A stretch of 64,000 bases of DNA. It comes from Palsa-1392 sp036490335 (GTDB lineage Bacteria; Verrucomicrobiota; Verrucomicrobiia; Chthoniobacterales; UBA10450). Where the stretch lies: the NCBI GenBank assembly GCA_036490335.1, contig DASXEB010000008.1, forward strand, positions 1 to 64,000, in the 5' to 3' direction. The first letter of the stretch is position 1, and each line of letters opens with the position of its first letter. Below the pieces are notes generated by a model. The model did not search any database. It was not told the DNA's origin and was given only the letters and a program-made list of their open reading frames with translations. Below are positions 1-9,509 of the stretch, piece after piece. The translations under genes and the position numbers were made by a program.

Positions 1-1357
1 CACTTTGACTGCTTTTGTGCCGGTCGCCGAGCCGCTCGTGTTGTCCACGAGGAGCGAGCCGGCGCTTACGGTCGTGCCGCCGGTATACGTGTTCCCACCA
101 CTTAGAGTGAGCGAGCCCGTGCCGACTTTGCTGATCGCTCCCGCCCTCTTCGATTATACCGGAAAAGGTCGTATCGAGATTGTTGTTGCCCACCGTCAGC
201 GTCTGGCCGGCGGTGGAGACGAGTCCGCTCCCAGCTAAGGAGCCAATCGCCGTCTTGCCGTTCGTGATCACGCTCAAGTCGAGCCAGCCATTACCGAGGA
301 GTCGAAACTGTCCCATATCGACTACGGCCTTGTTCTCGATCACGATGTGGCCGCCCAGCCCGCCGCTCTTCCCCGCCTTGGCTATGACAACGGTCTGGGA
401 CGAGTTGGGCAGGGCAAAGAGATCTATCAACCCGCCCTCGCCGCCGCTCGCCGTGCCGCCTTCGCCGCTAAAGGTGGCGTTTCCACTCCCACCATAAACG
501 TATACCTGCCCTTCTTGCGCCCCCGCGATCGCAGAGCCTTTTGCGATAAAGCTGGCTCCCGCACAAATGCCGACGTCAATCTCGCTCCAGCCCCCTTCCG
601 CTCCCGCCACCGTCGCGGAATTGTTAATAAAAGTGGATTTGCCGATATTGCCGGGAGCGAAGGTTTGCACCAGGGTGTGCCCGGCGGGTGCGCCCGAGAC
701 GGTCCCCGGCTCGTCGATGAAGGTGGCTCGGTCGGCATTGGAGCTGGCGACAAGATTGCAAAAGCCGCCCCAGACCGCGCCGGACACCGTTCCTCCCTGA
801 CTGATGATCATGGCGTCAGCGGCGGTCGAGGTATCATCAAACTCGGTAAAGCCTCCATAGTTGCCGTCGTTCTCATCCGAATCACTTCCGCCGTTGGTAA
901 TGACGACATTGCTTCCCGCCGAGGCCGAATTAAAAAAGATGAAACGGCCCGATTCATGAATACCCCCGGTCGGCGGCGCGTAAAAGTTTTGCACGACTCC
1001 CGAATTGTTTGTAATACCTGCGCCGTAAAACTGGAGAATCGAGGGGAACCCAGAGTTAAGCAGCGGAGCGGCGGTAATGGTGTAGGCAGGCGCGTCGCTG
1101 GTAAAGACCACCTCGCTTACGGTATTGCTGTCCTCATTCGGCAGATCTCGCAATTCCACAGCGATGACATTAGAGGGCCCAAAGGTGGCGATATCCGACT
1201 CCCCATAGGGGATAGTTTGCTGCGTCCAGTTACCCGGATCATCCCATTCGCTGGTCGGTGGATTGGCGTCCCAGGTTGCGCTGCCGGCCTGGCCTCTGAG
1301 GGGGATCAGAAAGACAGGAACGCAAGCGAAAAGACAAAGGCGGAGAAGGGTCTTCAC
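1..1357 (-). CDS. Beta-strand-repeat surface protein, partial and frameshifted
   Basis: The minus frame opens at a GTG (1357) with a signal peptide close to that of the next paralog (VKTLLRLCLFACVPVFLIPL), then GSATWDANPPTSEW and TFSGEGGTASGGEGG-type repeats. It runs off the left window edge. Near positions 139-148 the frame changes: TTFSGII is read in one frame, but the expected continuation AISKVGTGSLTLSGGNTYTGG lies one base out. One extra base in a G-rich run would explain this. It may be a real inactivating or phase-type frameshift, or an assembly error. Known family: autotransporter-associated beta-strand repeat proteins, secreted and predicted beta-helical. It is the fourth member of a tandem set with the three genes to its right. 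The precise role is unknown. Confidence 0.7.
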   Translation of the reverse strand, partial: MKTLLRLCLFACVPVFLIPLRGQAGSATWDANPPTSEWDDPGNWTQQTIPYGESDIATFGPSNVIAVELRDLPNEDSNTVSEVVFTSDAPAYTITAAPLLNSGFPSILQFYGAGITNNSGVVQNFYAPPTGGIHESGRFIFFNSASAGSNVVITNGGSDSDENDGNYGGFTEFDDTSTAADAMIISQGGTVSGAVWGGFCNLVASSNADRATFIDEPGTVSGAPAGHTLVQTFAPGNIGKSTFINNSATVAGAEGGWSEIDVGICAGASFIAKGSAIAGAQEGQVYVYGGSGNATFSGEGGTASGGEGGLIDLFALPNSSQTVVIAKAGKSGGLGGHIVIENKAVVDMGQFRLLGNGWLDLSVITNGKTAIGSLAGSGLVSTAGQTLTVGNNNLDTTFSGIIEEGGSDQQSRHGLAHSKWWEHVYRRHDRKRRLAPRGQHERLGDRHKSSQS

Positions 1358-1416
1358 GACGCGAGTTGTAGCGCGATCGGCGCCGGAAAGTAAAGCCTAT
1401 CCTGTTCCTTTACTCG

Positions 1417-2943
1417 TTAGGGAACGACGGTGAGAGTGAGATCGTTGCCATCGCCGCCTTCGTAGCTGGCTTGCAGTTTGGTGTTGCCGACGGTGAGGAT
1501 GGCGCCGTCGGCGAGGTTGGTGAAGGTGCCGCTGATGGGTGTGCTGGCGGTGTTGCTGATGACGGTGAAGCCGGTGCCGGCTTTGGGTTTGCCCTGCACT
1601 TTGGCCACGAGCTTGAATTGCGCGCCGCTCGCGATCATCACGCCGTTGGCTACCACTTCGTCATTGGCCGACTTCTTTTTGCTCGCCTGCAAGGTGCAGG
1701 TGTAGGTGGCGTCGCTGTCAAAGGTGAGCGCTTTCTCGATGGTCAGCGTTGCCGGCTTATCAGTTAACCCCGCAGGCGCAAGGAACGCTCCGCTCCCACT
1801 GCCGGTGCCAACTGTCACTGTTCCCGCGATGATGCCGCTTCCGCCGAGGCTGCCCCCCGTAACCTTCACCGGCCCGTTTCCCGTCGCCGATCCTTTTCGG
1901 TTACTCAGCATCAGGGCACCTTGCTTGACCGTAACGCCCATAACATTAGAACTCGTGCCGGACAGCGTAAGAGTGCCGCCACCGACCTTGCTCAGGATAT
2001 CGTCCTGGCTGCTGCTCGTGATCACGCCCGAGAAGGTGGTGCTCATTCCATTGCTGCCGACGTTCAGCGGCCGGCCAAGAGAAACCAGACCATTGCCTTC
2101 CAGCGAGCCAAGGGTGACCGGGGCCAACGGCGCTCCGAGCTTTTGGGTGAAAAGCGCGCCTTGATTTAGAACCACGCGCGCGGTCCCGCCGTCGGACCGC
2201 TCGTTAAAGTAAATCGCGCCGCCATTAGCGAGCAGGGTGGCCTGACCGGCGCTGGAAGTGTCCTCGAAGAGGAGGTAAGTCCCGCCGTAAATCGTGATCG
2301 TGCTTTCTCCTGCCGTCGAGCTGTCGTAGAACAAAATGTTGCTGCCACCGCCGTAGCCCTGTTGGGTCCCGTTATTGATAATCGTGCTCTGATCGGCGCT
2401 CGCGAAATCCGAAAAGCTAATCAATGCCGCGGGATCGCCAGCCACAGGGGCGTTGATCAGTGTGGCACTGTCCGCCCGCGAGTGATCGAGGAAGCCGATC
2501 GAATTGACGTCTTCGTTGTTGGCGTTTCCCGCATTCGTATAGACGATATCGCTGCCGGCATTGCTATGGCTGAAGAAACCAATCGTCTGCGAGGAAACAA
2601 AGTTCTGGCTGACACTGGCCCGATTGCTAACTCCTGCGCCCTGAAAGCTGAAACCCACAGACTCTTCCAGTGCGTTTAGGATATAGGCGCTGGCGCCGGG
2701 CTCGAAGACGATTTCGCCGACCTCGGTAAAGTCCGACAAAGAAACTGTGGTGACATTAGAAACTCCAAACGTCGCGACGTCGTCCGGCCCGCTCGGGACG
2801 GTATTCGGTGTCCAGTTGGCGGCCGTGTTCCAATCGTTCGTCGCCGGGGCGGCAGCCCAGGTAGCACTCCCACCTTTACTCGTTAGGGGAATGAGGAAGG
2901 CAGGAACGCAGCAGAAGAAGCAGAGGCGGAGGCAGGCTTTCAT
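1417..2943 (-). CDS. Autotransporter-type beta-strand-repeat protein
   Basis: A protein of about 508 residues. I start it at the ATG at 2943, where a signal peptide begins (MKACLRLCFFCCVPAFLIPL); the frame is open to 3000 but the extra 19 residues do not look like a leader. The body holds G/S/T/N-rich parallel beta-helix repeats with the diagnostic motif GGGTLTLSGTSSNVMGVTV. The C-terminus (FTVISNTASTPISGTF, then YEGGDGNDLTLTVVP) is almost the same in the paralog downstream at 3004, which suggests recent duplication or gene conversion. No transporter barrel and no PEP-CTERM signal is present. The TAA stop lies inside CCCTAACGAG, a variant of the dispersed nonamer. Likely secreted or surface-located; function unknown. 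Confidence 0.8.
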   Translation of the reverse strand: MKACLRLCFFCCVPAFLIPLTSKGGSATWAAAPATNDWNTAANWTPNTVPSGPDDVATFGVSNVTTVSLSDFTEVGEIVFEPGASAYILNALEESVGFSFQGAGVSNRASVSQNFVSSQTIGFFSHSNAGSDIVYTNAGNANNEDVNSIGFLDHSRADSATLINAPVAGDPAALISFSDFASADQSTIINNGTQQGYGGGSNILFYDSSTAGESTITIYGGTYLLFEDTSSAGQATLLANGGAIYFNERSDGGTARVVLNQGALFTQKLGAPLAPVTLGSLEGNGLVSLGRPLNVGSNGMSTTFSGVITSSSQDDILSKVGGGTLTLSGTSSNVMGVTVKQGALMLSNRKGSATGNGPVKVTGGSLGGSGIIAGTVTVGTGSGSGAFLAPAGLTDKPATLTIEKALTFDSDATYTCTLQASKKKSANDEVVANGVMIASGAQFKLVAKVQGKPKAGTGFTVISNTASTPISGTFTNLADGAILTVGNTKLQASYEGGDGNDLTLTVVP

Positions 2944-3003
2944 GACACGAGTTCTAGCGTGATCGACGAACGCAAGTAAAGCATAATCTTGGTGCTTCAC
3001 TCG

Positions 3004-4785
3004 TTAGGGGACGACAGTGAAGGTGAGATCGTTGCCGTCCCCGCCTTCGTAGCTGGCTTGCAATTTGGTGTTGCCCACGGTGAGCGTGGCGCCGTCGGCG
3101 AGGTTGGCGAAGGTGCCGCTTATCGGTGTGCTCGCGGTGTTGCTGATGACGGTGAAGCTAGCGCCGGCTTTGAGTTTGCCCTGCACGTGCAGATTGAACT
3201 GCGCCCCGGCGTCGATGATGATTCCCTTGGCAATGACTTCGTCGTTTTCAGTGCGCTTCGTTTTTGCTTTCAAGGTGCAGATGTAGACGCCGTCGGCCTG
3301 CAAGGTGAGTTTGCCGCCAATGGTCAAGGTGGAAGGTTGTTTCGCTCCGGCGCTCGGTTTGAGATAAGCATGCGCGGCCACGCCGTCGCCGATCGTGACA
3401 TTACCCGCGACGATGCCGTTGCCGCCGAAAATCCCGCCGGTTGTCTTGACCGCGCCGCTTCCGGTCGCAGAGCCGGTCGAGTTCGTGACGGCGAGGGTGC
3501 CGGAGGTCAGGGTTGTGCCGCCGGTATAGCTGCTGCTCCCGGCGAGAATGAGTGTGCCAGTGCCTGTTTTCGTGATCGAGCCGCTGCCTTGAATCGTTCC
3601 GGCAAAGGTGGTGGCGAGATTGTTATTGCCGATGTCGATGGTTTTGTTCGCGAGCGAGACGATGCCATCGCCTCCCAAGGAGCCGATGGTCACGCTGCTC
3701 GTTTTCACCTTCGTCACATCAAGAAGGCCATTCCCTATGAGTTGGAACTGCGTCTGATCGACGATGGCCTTTGGCTCGATCACGATGTCGCCGCCCAAGC
3801 CGCCGTTCGTCCCGCCTTGAGCGATGAATAACGTCTGGACGGAGTTTGGCGGGGTAAAAAGATCGACCAGACCTCCCTGCGCACCGCTGGCTGTTCCACC
3901 ATTCCCGCTGAAGGTGGCGTAGCCGCTACCGCCATAGATGTAGAGCTGCCCCGCTTGAGGACCGGCGGTGGCGGCACCGTTGGCAATGAAGTTCGCACCG
4001 GCAGAGGTGCCGGCGAGCATCTCCATCCAGCCGCCCTCCGCGCCATTCACCGTTGCAGGATTGCAAACAAAGGTAGAGCTACCGATCGAACCCAAGGTGT
4101 TAAGCAGAGTAGCGCCGGCATAGGCACCTGAAACGGTGGCTGGATCACTAATAAAGATTGCACTCTGCGCGCTTGTCGAATCATGCAACACCGTCCCACC
4201 GCCTTCGGAGTTCGGCGCCGTCCCTCCCAGGTTAATAAACGTCGCGCTCGCCGCGGTCGCCTGATTCTGAAATACAATCAACGCCCCATATTGGCCATCC
4301 CCGGAGCTCGCTGCGCCCCCTTGGGCGATGTAAATCATGTTCTGGCCGACTGTGGCCTCGTTATTGAATCCGATCGAAGCCGATCGGCGCGTATCGCCTG
4401 CTGCAGCGGCGACGATGTTTTGCACGACGCTGGAATTATTGGTTACGCCAGCGCCGTCGAAGACGAGGAAATTTCCATAAGACCCGTCCGGTGTCAGTGT
4501 GATGACGTAAGGGCCAGCTTCATCGGTAAAGATCATTCCATCGAGAAAGGTCTGGCTGCCCTCCTGCGTCTGCGAAGGCACACCAAGAGAAACATCGGTG
4601 GTATTGGAGGAGCCAAAAGTCGCCGTGTCGCTATCACTGTTTGGAACAGTTTGCGGTGTCCAGTTGGCCGCCATCTGCCACTCGCTGGTCTGGGGATTTG
4701 CATTCCAGGTCGCGCTTCCGGCCAGCGCACTTTGCATTGAGGCAAGCAGAACCACCAGGATGGCGCTTGGAGCCTTTATTGTCAT
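3004..4785 (-). CDS. Autotransporter-type beta-strand-repeat protein
   Basis: 593 residues with signal peptide MTIKAPSAILVVLLASMQSALA. Then GSATWNANPQTSEWQMAANW (shared by the paralogs), a glycine-rich region of stacked beta strands, and the canonical repeat GTGTLILAGSSSYTGGTTL about two thirds along. The C-terminal module FTVISNTASTPISGTFANL and DGNDLTFTVVP matches the neighbours. The gap to the next paralog (1417-2943) is only about 60 bases, so co-transcription is likely. The stop codon TAA lies in CCCTAACGAG. No outer-membrane anchor is seen, so secretion may need a partner elsewhere. Confidence 0.82.
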   Translation of the reverse strand: MTIKAPSAILVVLLASMQSALAGSATWNANPQTSEWQMAANWTPQTVPNSDSDTATFGSSNTTDVSLGVPSQTQEGSQTFLDGMIFTDEAGPYVITLTPDGSYGNFLVFDGAGVTNNSSVVQNIVAAAAGDTRRSASIGFNNEATVGQNMIYIAQGGAASSGDGQYGALIVFQNQATAASATFINLGGTAPNSEGGGTVLHDSTSAQSAIFISDPATVSGAYAGATLLNTLGSIGSSTFVCNPATVNGAEGGWMEMLAGTSAGANFIANGAATAGPQAGQLYIYGGSGYATFSGNGGTASGAQGGLVDLFTPPNSVQTLFIAQGGTNGGLGGDIVIEPKAIVDQTQFQLIGNGLLDVTKVKTSSVTIGSLGGDGIVSLANKTIDIGNNNLATTFAGTIQGSGSITKTGTGTLILAGSSSYTGGTTLTSGTLAVTNSTGSATGSGAVKTTGGIFGGNGIVAGNVTIGDGVAAHAYLKPSAGAKQPSTLTIGGKLTLQADGVYICTLKAKTKRTENDEVIAKGIIIDAGAQFNLHVQGKLKAGASFTVISNTASTPISGTFANLADGATLTVGNTKLQASYEGGDGNDLTFTVVP

Positions 4786-4806
4786 GGCTCGCCTTTCTTT
4801 CGATTT

Positions 4807-6420
4807 CTACTGAGAAACGGTCAGAGTGAGATCGTTTCCATCGCCGCCTTCGTAGTTCACCAGCAACTGATTCTTCCCGACAGTGAGTGTTGCGCCGTCA
4901 GCGAGATTGGCAAAAGTGCCGCCGATCGGGTTGGCGGAAGTGTTGCTGATAACCGTAAACACCGTGCCAACTGCGAGTCGTTTCTTCCCTATCGGCTGGA
5001 GATCGAATTGAGCGCCGTTCTGGATTGTTATTCCGTCCGCGATTACCTGATCGCTCTTCGCCGTCGGCGTGCTCAGTTTGCAGAGATAAGCGGCATCCAA
5101 CTTCAAGGTGAGCGCGCTGCGGGTGCTAAATTCCGCCGTTCCGTTGCTGCCCATGCCAGGGGAGAGGACCGCGCCCGTCCCGCTCCCAGTGCCGATCGTG
5201 ACCGCGCCAAAAACGCTGCCCTTGCCACCCAGTGTTCCTGCCTGGATCTTGATGGTGCCGGTACCGGTCGCCGAGCCGTTCTTGTTGTCAATCAACAGCG
5301 TGCCTGTTAGCACCGTGGTCGCTCCGGTGTAACTGCTCGCTCCGCTGAGTGTCAGCACACCCGTGCCATTGAGTGACACCGCGCCGGTGCCTTGGATCGT
5401 GCCTGAAAACGTAGTGCTCACACCATTGGCGCCGATCGTGAGATTTCGATTACCAAGAGTTACCATCCCATCCCCTTCCAACGATCCGATGGTAAGTCCG
5501 GCCGTTCCGCTTAGGCCGCTGATGTCCAAAGCGCCGTTGCCAAAGACTTCGACCCGTGGACTGCCCCCTTGGGCTTTGCTTGTAAACTGAATCAGCCCGC
5601 CGCTGCCTCCATTGCTTCCCGACCGCGCGATGAGGGTCGCGCCGTCGGCCTGTGATTTGTCGATGAAGCTTATTTCGCCGCCAGAGGCCCCATTTACAGC
5701 AGCGCCCTCAGCTGTGATGATTGCCTTCTCCGCCCGGCTGCCAACCCAGAAGGTGGTCGTGCCCCCGGTCGCGCCGACTATGGTGCCGGCTTGGTTAACG
5801 ATTGTTGCCGCGGCGCCCATCCCGGAATAAAAGCCAATGTATCCACCGCCCCCTCCGTCGGCTACACCTCCCTCGCTGACAATGTTGCAGTTCCCCGCAT
5901 CTCCCTTATCGAGAATCCAAACGTAACCGCGGCCCCCGCCACTAACCCGTTGTGGTTCCGCGGTCAATGTATTCTGACTGCCGGCGGCACCATAAATCTG
6001 AACGAGACTGTCGCCGCCATCCGAGGTGGTATGGGCAAGGAAGTTTTGCCCTATACTCGACTCATTGCTAATACCGCCTTCCCCCGGTTTAGGTTGGCCC
6101 CCAACGTTTACAGCCACGCCTGGCTCGGCGCTGATCTGATAAGCAGGCGCGTTTGCGTCAAACTCTAACGACATCACTGAGGTATTGGCTAATATCGCAA
6201 CTACTGTCTGGTTCGAATCCGAAAAGACCGCGGTGTCCTGATAGCCCGGTACTGTGCCACTCGACCAGTTCGCCGCGTTGTTAAAGTCCCCATCAGCCGG
6301 GCTAGGCAGCCAGTTGATAACATCACCCCGCAGAGCGGCGATGCTCAGTGCCAACCCGACTGGAACCCCAAACGACAGGACCGCTTTGGAAAGAAGCTGA
6401 CCTCTATTTGAGATGCGCAT
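4807..6420 (-). CDS. Autotransporter-type beta-strand-repeat protein
   Basis: 537 residues. The N-terminus MRISNRGQLLSKAVLSFGVP gives a long signal peptide, followed by NWLPSPADGDFNNAANW, glycine-rich helix repeats (GGRGYVWILDKGDAGN, VADGGGGGYIGFYSG), the repeat motif GTGVLTLSGASSYTGATTV, and the shared C-terminal module ending YEGGDGNDLTLTVSQ. It is the first gene of the tandem minus-strand set, with only 21 bases before the next gene. Its ATG overlaps the last 17 bases of the degraded hydrolase upstream (6404-7178), so the two were once probably co-transcribed. Function unknown; inferred extracellular. Confidence 0.82.
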   Translation of the reverse strand: MRISNRGQLLSKAVLSFGVPVGLALSIAALRGDVINWLPSPADGDFNNAANWSSGTVPGYQDTAVFSDSNQTVVAILANTSVMSLEFDANAPAYQISAEPGVAVNVGGQPKPGEGGISNESSIGQNFLAHTTSDGGDSLVQIYGAAGSQNTLTAEPQRVSGGGRGYVWILDKGDAGNCNIVSEGGVADGGGGGYIGFYSGMGAAATIVNQAGTIVGATGGTTTFWVGSRAEKAIITAEGAAVNGASGGEISFIDKSQADGATLIARSGSNGGSGGLIQFTSKAQGGSPRVEVFGNGALDISGLSGTAGLTIGSLEGDGMVTLGNRNLTIGANGVSTTFSGTIQGTGAVSLNGTGVLTLSGASSYTGATTVLTGTLLIDNKNGSATGTGTIKIQAGTLGGKGSVFGAVTIGTGSGTGAVLSPGMGSNGTAEFSTRSALTLKLDAAYLCKLSTPTAKSDQVIADGITIQNGAQFDLQPIGKKRLAVGTVFTVISNTSANPIGGTFANLADGATLTVGKNQLLVNYEGGDGNDLTLTVSQ

Positions 6421-7178
6421 TGAGAAAACTGATTGCGTCTTGTCCCACGGTACTGCAGGGGTGAGAAACGCTGCATGTTATGCCGTCCCAACTGTCCCAA
6501 TAGGAAAACGAATGCTCGTCGCTTCCCAAGATTGTCATTGTTTTGTAAGCTGTTCCAGAGACTCCAGCTGCTCGCAACGACCACGCCAATCTTTCCGTTG
6601 CAGTCCACGTTATCAGCACGCAAGGCACGGATGGCATTTTTGACATCGTCCGTTTGTTGGGGGGGGGCGACCGGAATCTAAGTGATCCGAGTCATGACAC
6701 CACTGACCCTCTATCAAACCGCACGGGGCGAGGTCATAGTCAATCGAAACAACATAGTATCCTGCATTCGCGATGGACTGCGCAGTGTCATTCACGGTTC
6801 CCTCGAAAGGACTACCGCCCTTCCAACCACCACCATGAACTACAACCACCCCGGGTAGAGCCACAACCGGACTTGGCGCGGGAGAAGGCGTGTAAATACG
6901 CCATTGTAGAATAGTCGGTCGAACGTCAGTAGGCGGCTGGAACGCGCTCGGAAGCGGCGTTATGAACGGCGATACGGATGGGTACGCGATCGCCGTGCAA
7001 CCATCGCAGGTTTGTGTTGGACTCGCGGTCGGCGTAACCGAAGGCGTCGGAGTCACCGTGCATGTTGGCGTGGGAGTTCCCCCCCGCCGCCGGCTTGCGG
7101 TCGCGCGTTAATAGCAAAAAGAACGAAGAGGAAACAGCCGAGTACCGTAAACACAAGGCTGAGAAAATTCTTTTTCAT
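6404..7178 (-). pseudogene. Broken alpha/beta-hydrolase (esterase-like)
   Basis: A signal-peptide start (MKKNFLSLVFTVLGCFLFVL) begins at 7178 and is followed, one frame over, by a Thr/Pro linker and VVVVHGGGWKGGSPFEG, the oxyanion-hole HGGG motif of esterase/lipase-type hydrolases. The frame changes again in a run of nine G (6659-6667), giving TDDVKNAIRALRADN and CNGKIGVV. The nucleophile-elbow region that should follow is missing: the sequence jumps, in a third frame, to YKTMTILGSDEHSFSYWDSW, the usual C-terminus with the catalytic His. At least two frameshifts in homopolymers plus an internal deletion make this a decayed gene rather than a phase-variable one. Confidence 0.75.
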
Positions 7179-7545
7179 GCCGATGTTGTACGGCGACCGG
7201 ATTTTTGATGTCAAGATTTTTTTTAACCAAGTAGTGGCCCCTCACTCATAGGATCGATTCGTGGCCTGATGATGCGTGAGAAGCTAACCGGAGGTAAAGC
7301 AAATTTTTTCATGAAGCATCGCCGAACGACTCGCCTAACGAATAAAGGAGGCGAGCCCAGCCGCGGAGCGCGTGGCGCCGACAGAGCCGTGGGGAACAGC
7401 GCACCCAGTGGCGAAGTCCGACAGGGACGCCGGGGAAGCAGTGCAACCCGGAGGGTTGCGCCACCTTGATGGGTTGGTTTCCTAGGTGGGGCGGGCTCGA
7501 TGTGGGTAGCGCTTTCCCAGCCGCGCAGGTCTCGGCGTCGCCGGT
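7179..7545. other. Intergenic stretch with a perfect hairpin
   Basis: No convincing gene is seen here. It contains an AT-rich tract (7199-7230), one copy of the dispersed nonamer (7333) and, at 7443-7459, a perfect hairpin GCAACCC-GGA-GGGTTGC inside a GC-rich segment. The hairpin has no T-run on either side, so I do not call it a terminator; it may be a small dispersed repeat. Confidence 0.5.
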
Positions 7546-7665
7546 CTATTTGTTCTGCGTGATGGCGTCGAGGTAGCGGACTTGCTTGGCCGCTGCGGCG
7601 AGGTCGGTTGGGATCGCCTGGGCGTCTTCCACGCTGCCGGGGCGTAACGAACGGCGCGTGCCCAC
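7546..7665 (-). CDS. Possible 39-residue ORF after gspE
   Basis: A GTG-started frame just downstream of the gspE stop ends PTDLAAAAKQVRYLDAITQNK. The helical, alanine-rich C-terminus looks protein-like, and the position behind gspE would allow coupling. The first half (VGTRRSLRPGSVEDAQ) is unremarkable and no family is recognised. It could equally be the remnant of a longer gene. Confidence 0.25.
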   Translation of the reverse strand: MGTRRSLRPGSVEDAQAIPTDLAAAAKQVRYLDAITQNK

Positions 7666-7689
7666 TCTCGCCGGCCCAAGCAGGCAGAC

Positions 7690-9429
7690 CTAACCAGCCA
7701 CGACCGGCTCGGCGAAGCCGCTCGATTCGGCCATGACGTCGTCGGTCTGGGTCACGCGCACGACTTCTTCGATCGTGGTTTTGCCCTCGGCGACGCGCCG
7801 CCAGCCGTCGTGCCGGAGCGTGATCATGCCTTCACGGATGGCGCATTTTTTCAGCTCGCCGCCGTCGGCTTTTTGCATGATCAAACGTTTGAGCGGCTCG
7901 GTGATGACGCAGATTTCGTAGATCGCGAGCCGGCCCTGATAGCCGGTGTGCCGGCAATTTTCGCAGCCGGCGCCGCGATAAAATTTGAAGTCGGCCGGAA
8001 TGACGGCGCCGATCTCGTGAAGGTAATCGACGGGATAGCCGACGACTTCCTTGCAGTCGGGGCAGATGGTGCGCACGAGCCGTTGCGCGAGAAACGCCTT
8101 CACAACCGAGGCGAGCAGAAACGGCTCGACCTCCATGTCGATAAGTCGGGTGATGCCGCCGACGGCGTCGTTGGTATGCAACGTGGAAAAAACAAGGTGG
8201 CCGGTCATGGCGGCGCGAATTGCGATGTCGGCAGTCTCGACGTCGCGAATTTCTCCGACCATGACGACGTTTGGATCCTGCCGCAAAATGTGGCGCAGAC
8301 CTTTGGCAAAGGTGAGGTCGATTTCCGGTTTGACGTCGATCTGCGAGACACCGGGCAATCGATATTCGACCGGTTCCTCGATCGTGATGATGCGGCGCTG
8401 GACGGAGTTGATGCTGCTGAGAAAACAATAAAGCGAGGTCGATTTGCCGGAGCCGGTCGGGCCGGTGACGAGGACGATTCCGTTCGGCTGCGCGAGGAGC
8501 GACTTCATGATCTTCGTCTGCCCGGGACTGAGATCGAGCCGCTCGAAACCGAAGTCTTGTTGCTGATCGCGGCTGAGCAAACGCAGGCTGATGGATTCGC
8601 CGTTCACGGTCGGGATGGTCGAAACGCGGACGTCTATTTTTTGCGCGGCGGACTCGAGATTGATGCGGCCGTCCTGTGGCAGGCGACGCTCGGCAATGTC
8701 CATATGCGCCATCACTTTCAGGCGCGAGATAATCGCCGACTGCAAAACACGCAGCTGCGGCGGAACGGCGACTTCGTGCAGGATGCCGTCGATACGGTAG
8801 CGAATGCGCAAATCGTTTTCGAGCGGCTCGACATGAATGTCGGTGGCGCGTTCCTGGATCGCTTCGCGGATGATTTGGTTGACGAATTTTACGACGGAGG
8901 CTTCCGGATCGTCGGCGTTGAGGTCGGTGCTTCCTTCGGTGTCCTGGAGCGATTCGAAGGCGCGATTGGTCTTGAGAATTTCATCGAACGTTTCCGCGCC
9001 GACGCCGTAGAGCGTTTTCATCGCGCGCAAAAGTTGTGCGCGCGGGACGAGGACCCACTCGGCCGGTTTGCTGAGCAACTGCGACGCGAGCTGGCGGCCA
9101 GTCGAGTTAAACAAATCGTAGGTCGCGAGGACGACGGCTTTTTCCTTGATCTCGATCGGCAGGATCTGATGCTGGAAAACGAAACGACTCGGCAGTACGC
9201 CCAGGGTCGCGCGATCGATCCGTTTCGCCTCGACGGAAACGACCGGCACGCCGAAAAATTTTCCGATCTCGTTCAGGAATCGCTGTTCGTCGACCTTGCC
9301 GGAATTGAGAACGTCGGCCGTCCAGGAGCTGCCGTTGAGATTATTCGTCAGGGCCTCGGCCTCTTCACGCGAGGGCGCACCGCTCGCGAGCAGGATGTCG
9401 ATGAGTGATTGATTGAGCGCAGGACTCAC
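7690..9429 (-). CDS. gspE: Type II secretion / type IV pilus assembly ATPase GspE
   Basis: 579 residues, usual length for GspE/PilB hexameric ATPases that power pseudopilus assembly at the inner membrane. An N-terminal MshEN-like domain (residues 1-150) is followed by the N2 region (ATDIHVEPLENDLRIRYRID), Walker A GPTGSGKST at residue 323, an Asp box (IITIEEPVEYRLPGVSQ), Walker B-type DPNVVMVGEIRD, a His box (GHLVFSTLHTN) and a two-CxxC zinc motif (CPDC, CENC) near residues 465-500. It lies 80 bases downstream of the secretin gene gspD in the same direction, so they probably form an operon. No nonamer copies occur inside this gene, unlike most neighbours. Confidence 0.95.
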   Translation of the reverse strand: MSPALNQSLIDILLASGAPSREEAEALTNNLNGSSWTADVLNSGKVDEQRFLNEIGKFFGVPVVSVEAKRIDRATLGVLPSRFVFQHQILPIEIKEKAVVLATYDLFNSTGRQLASQLLSKPAEWVLVPRAQLLRAMKTLYGVGAETFDEILKTNRAFESLQDTEGSTDLNADDPEASVVKFVNQIIREAIQERATDIHVEPLENDLRIRYRIDGILHEVAVPPQLRVLQSAIISRLKVMAHMDIAERRLPQDGRINLESAAQKIDVRVSTIPTVNGESISLRLLSRDQQQDFGFERLDLSPGQTKIMKSLLAQPNGIVLVTGPTGSGKSTSLYCFLSSINSVQRRIITIEEPVEYRLPGVSQIDVKPEIDLTFAKGLRHILRQDPNVVMVGEIRDVETADIAIRAAMTGHLVFSTLHTNDAVGGITRLIDMEVEPFLLASVVKAFLAQRLVRTICPDCKEVVGYPVDYLHEIGAVIPADFKFYRGAGCENCRHTGYQGRLAIYEICVITEPLKRLIMQKADGGELKKCAIREGMITLRHDGWRRVAEGKTTIEEVVRVTQTDDVMAESSGFAEPVVAG

Positions 9430-9509
9430 AAGGGCAATTTAACCGAAAGGACCAAATTGTCATGCAGCAGGGAACGCGCCGCGCGCCTAACGAGTCGCCG
9501 GCCGGCCGC

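Noticed and set aside
347..1393. Long plus-strand open frame (348 codons)
   Set aside because: It is antisense to the first beta-strand-repeat gene, lacks protein-like composition and signals, and the minus frame shows clear family motifs.
7443..7459. Hairpin as a gspE terminator
   Set aside because: Perfect stem but no T-run on either strand and over 200 bases from the gspE stop.
7810..9408. 532-codon plus-strand frame
   Set aside because: Shadow of gspE on the opposite strand; GC-rich third positions keep it open. No domain is recognisable.
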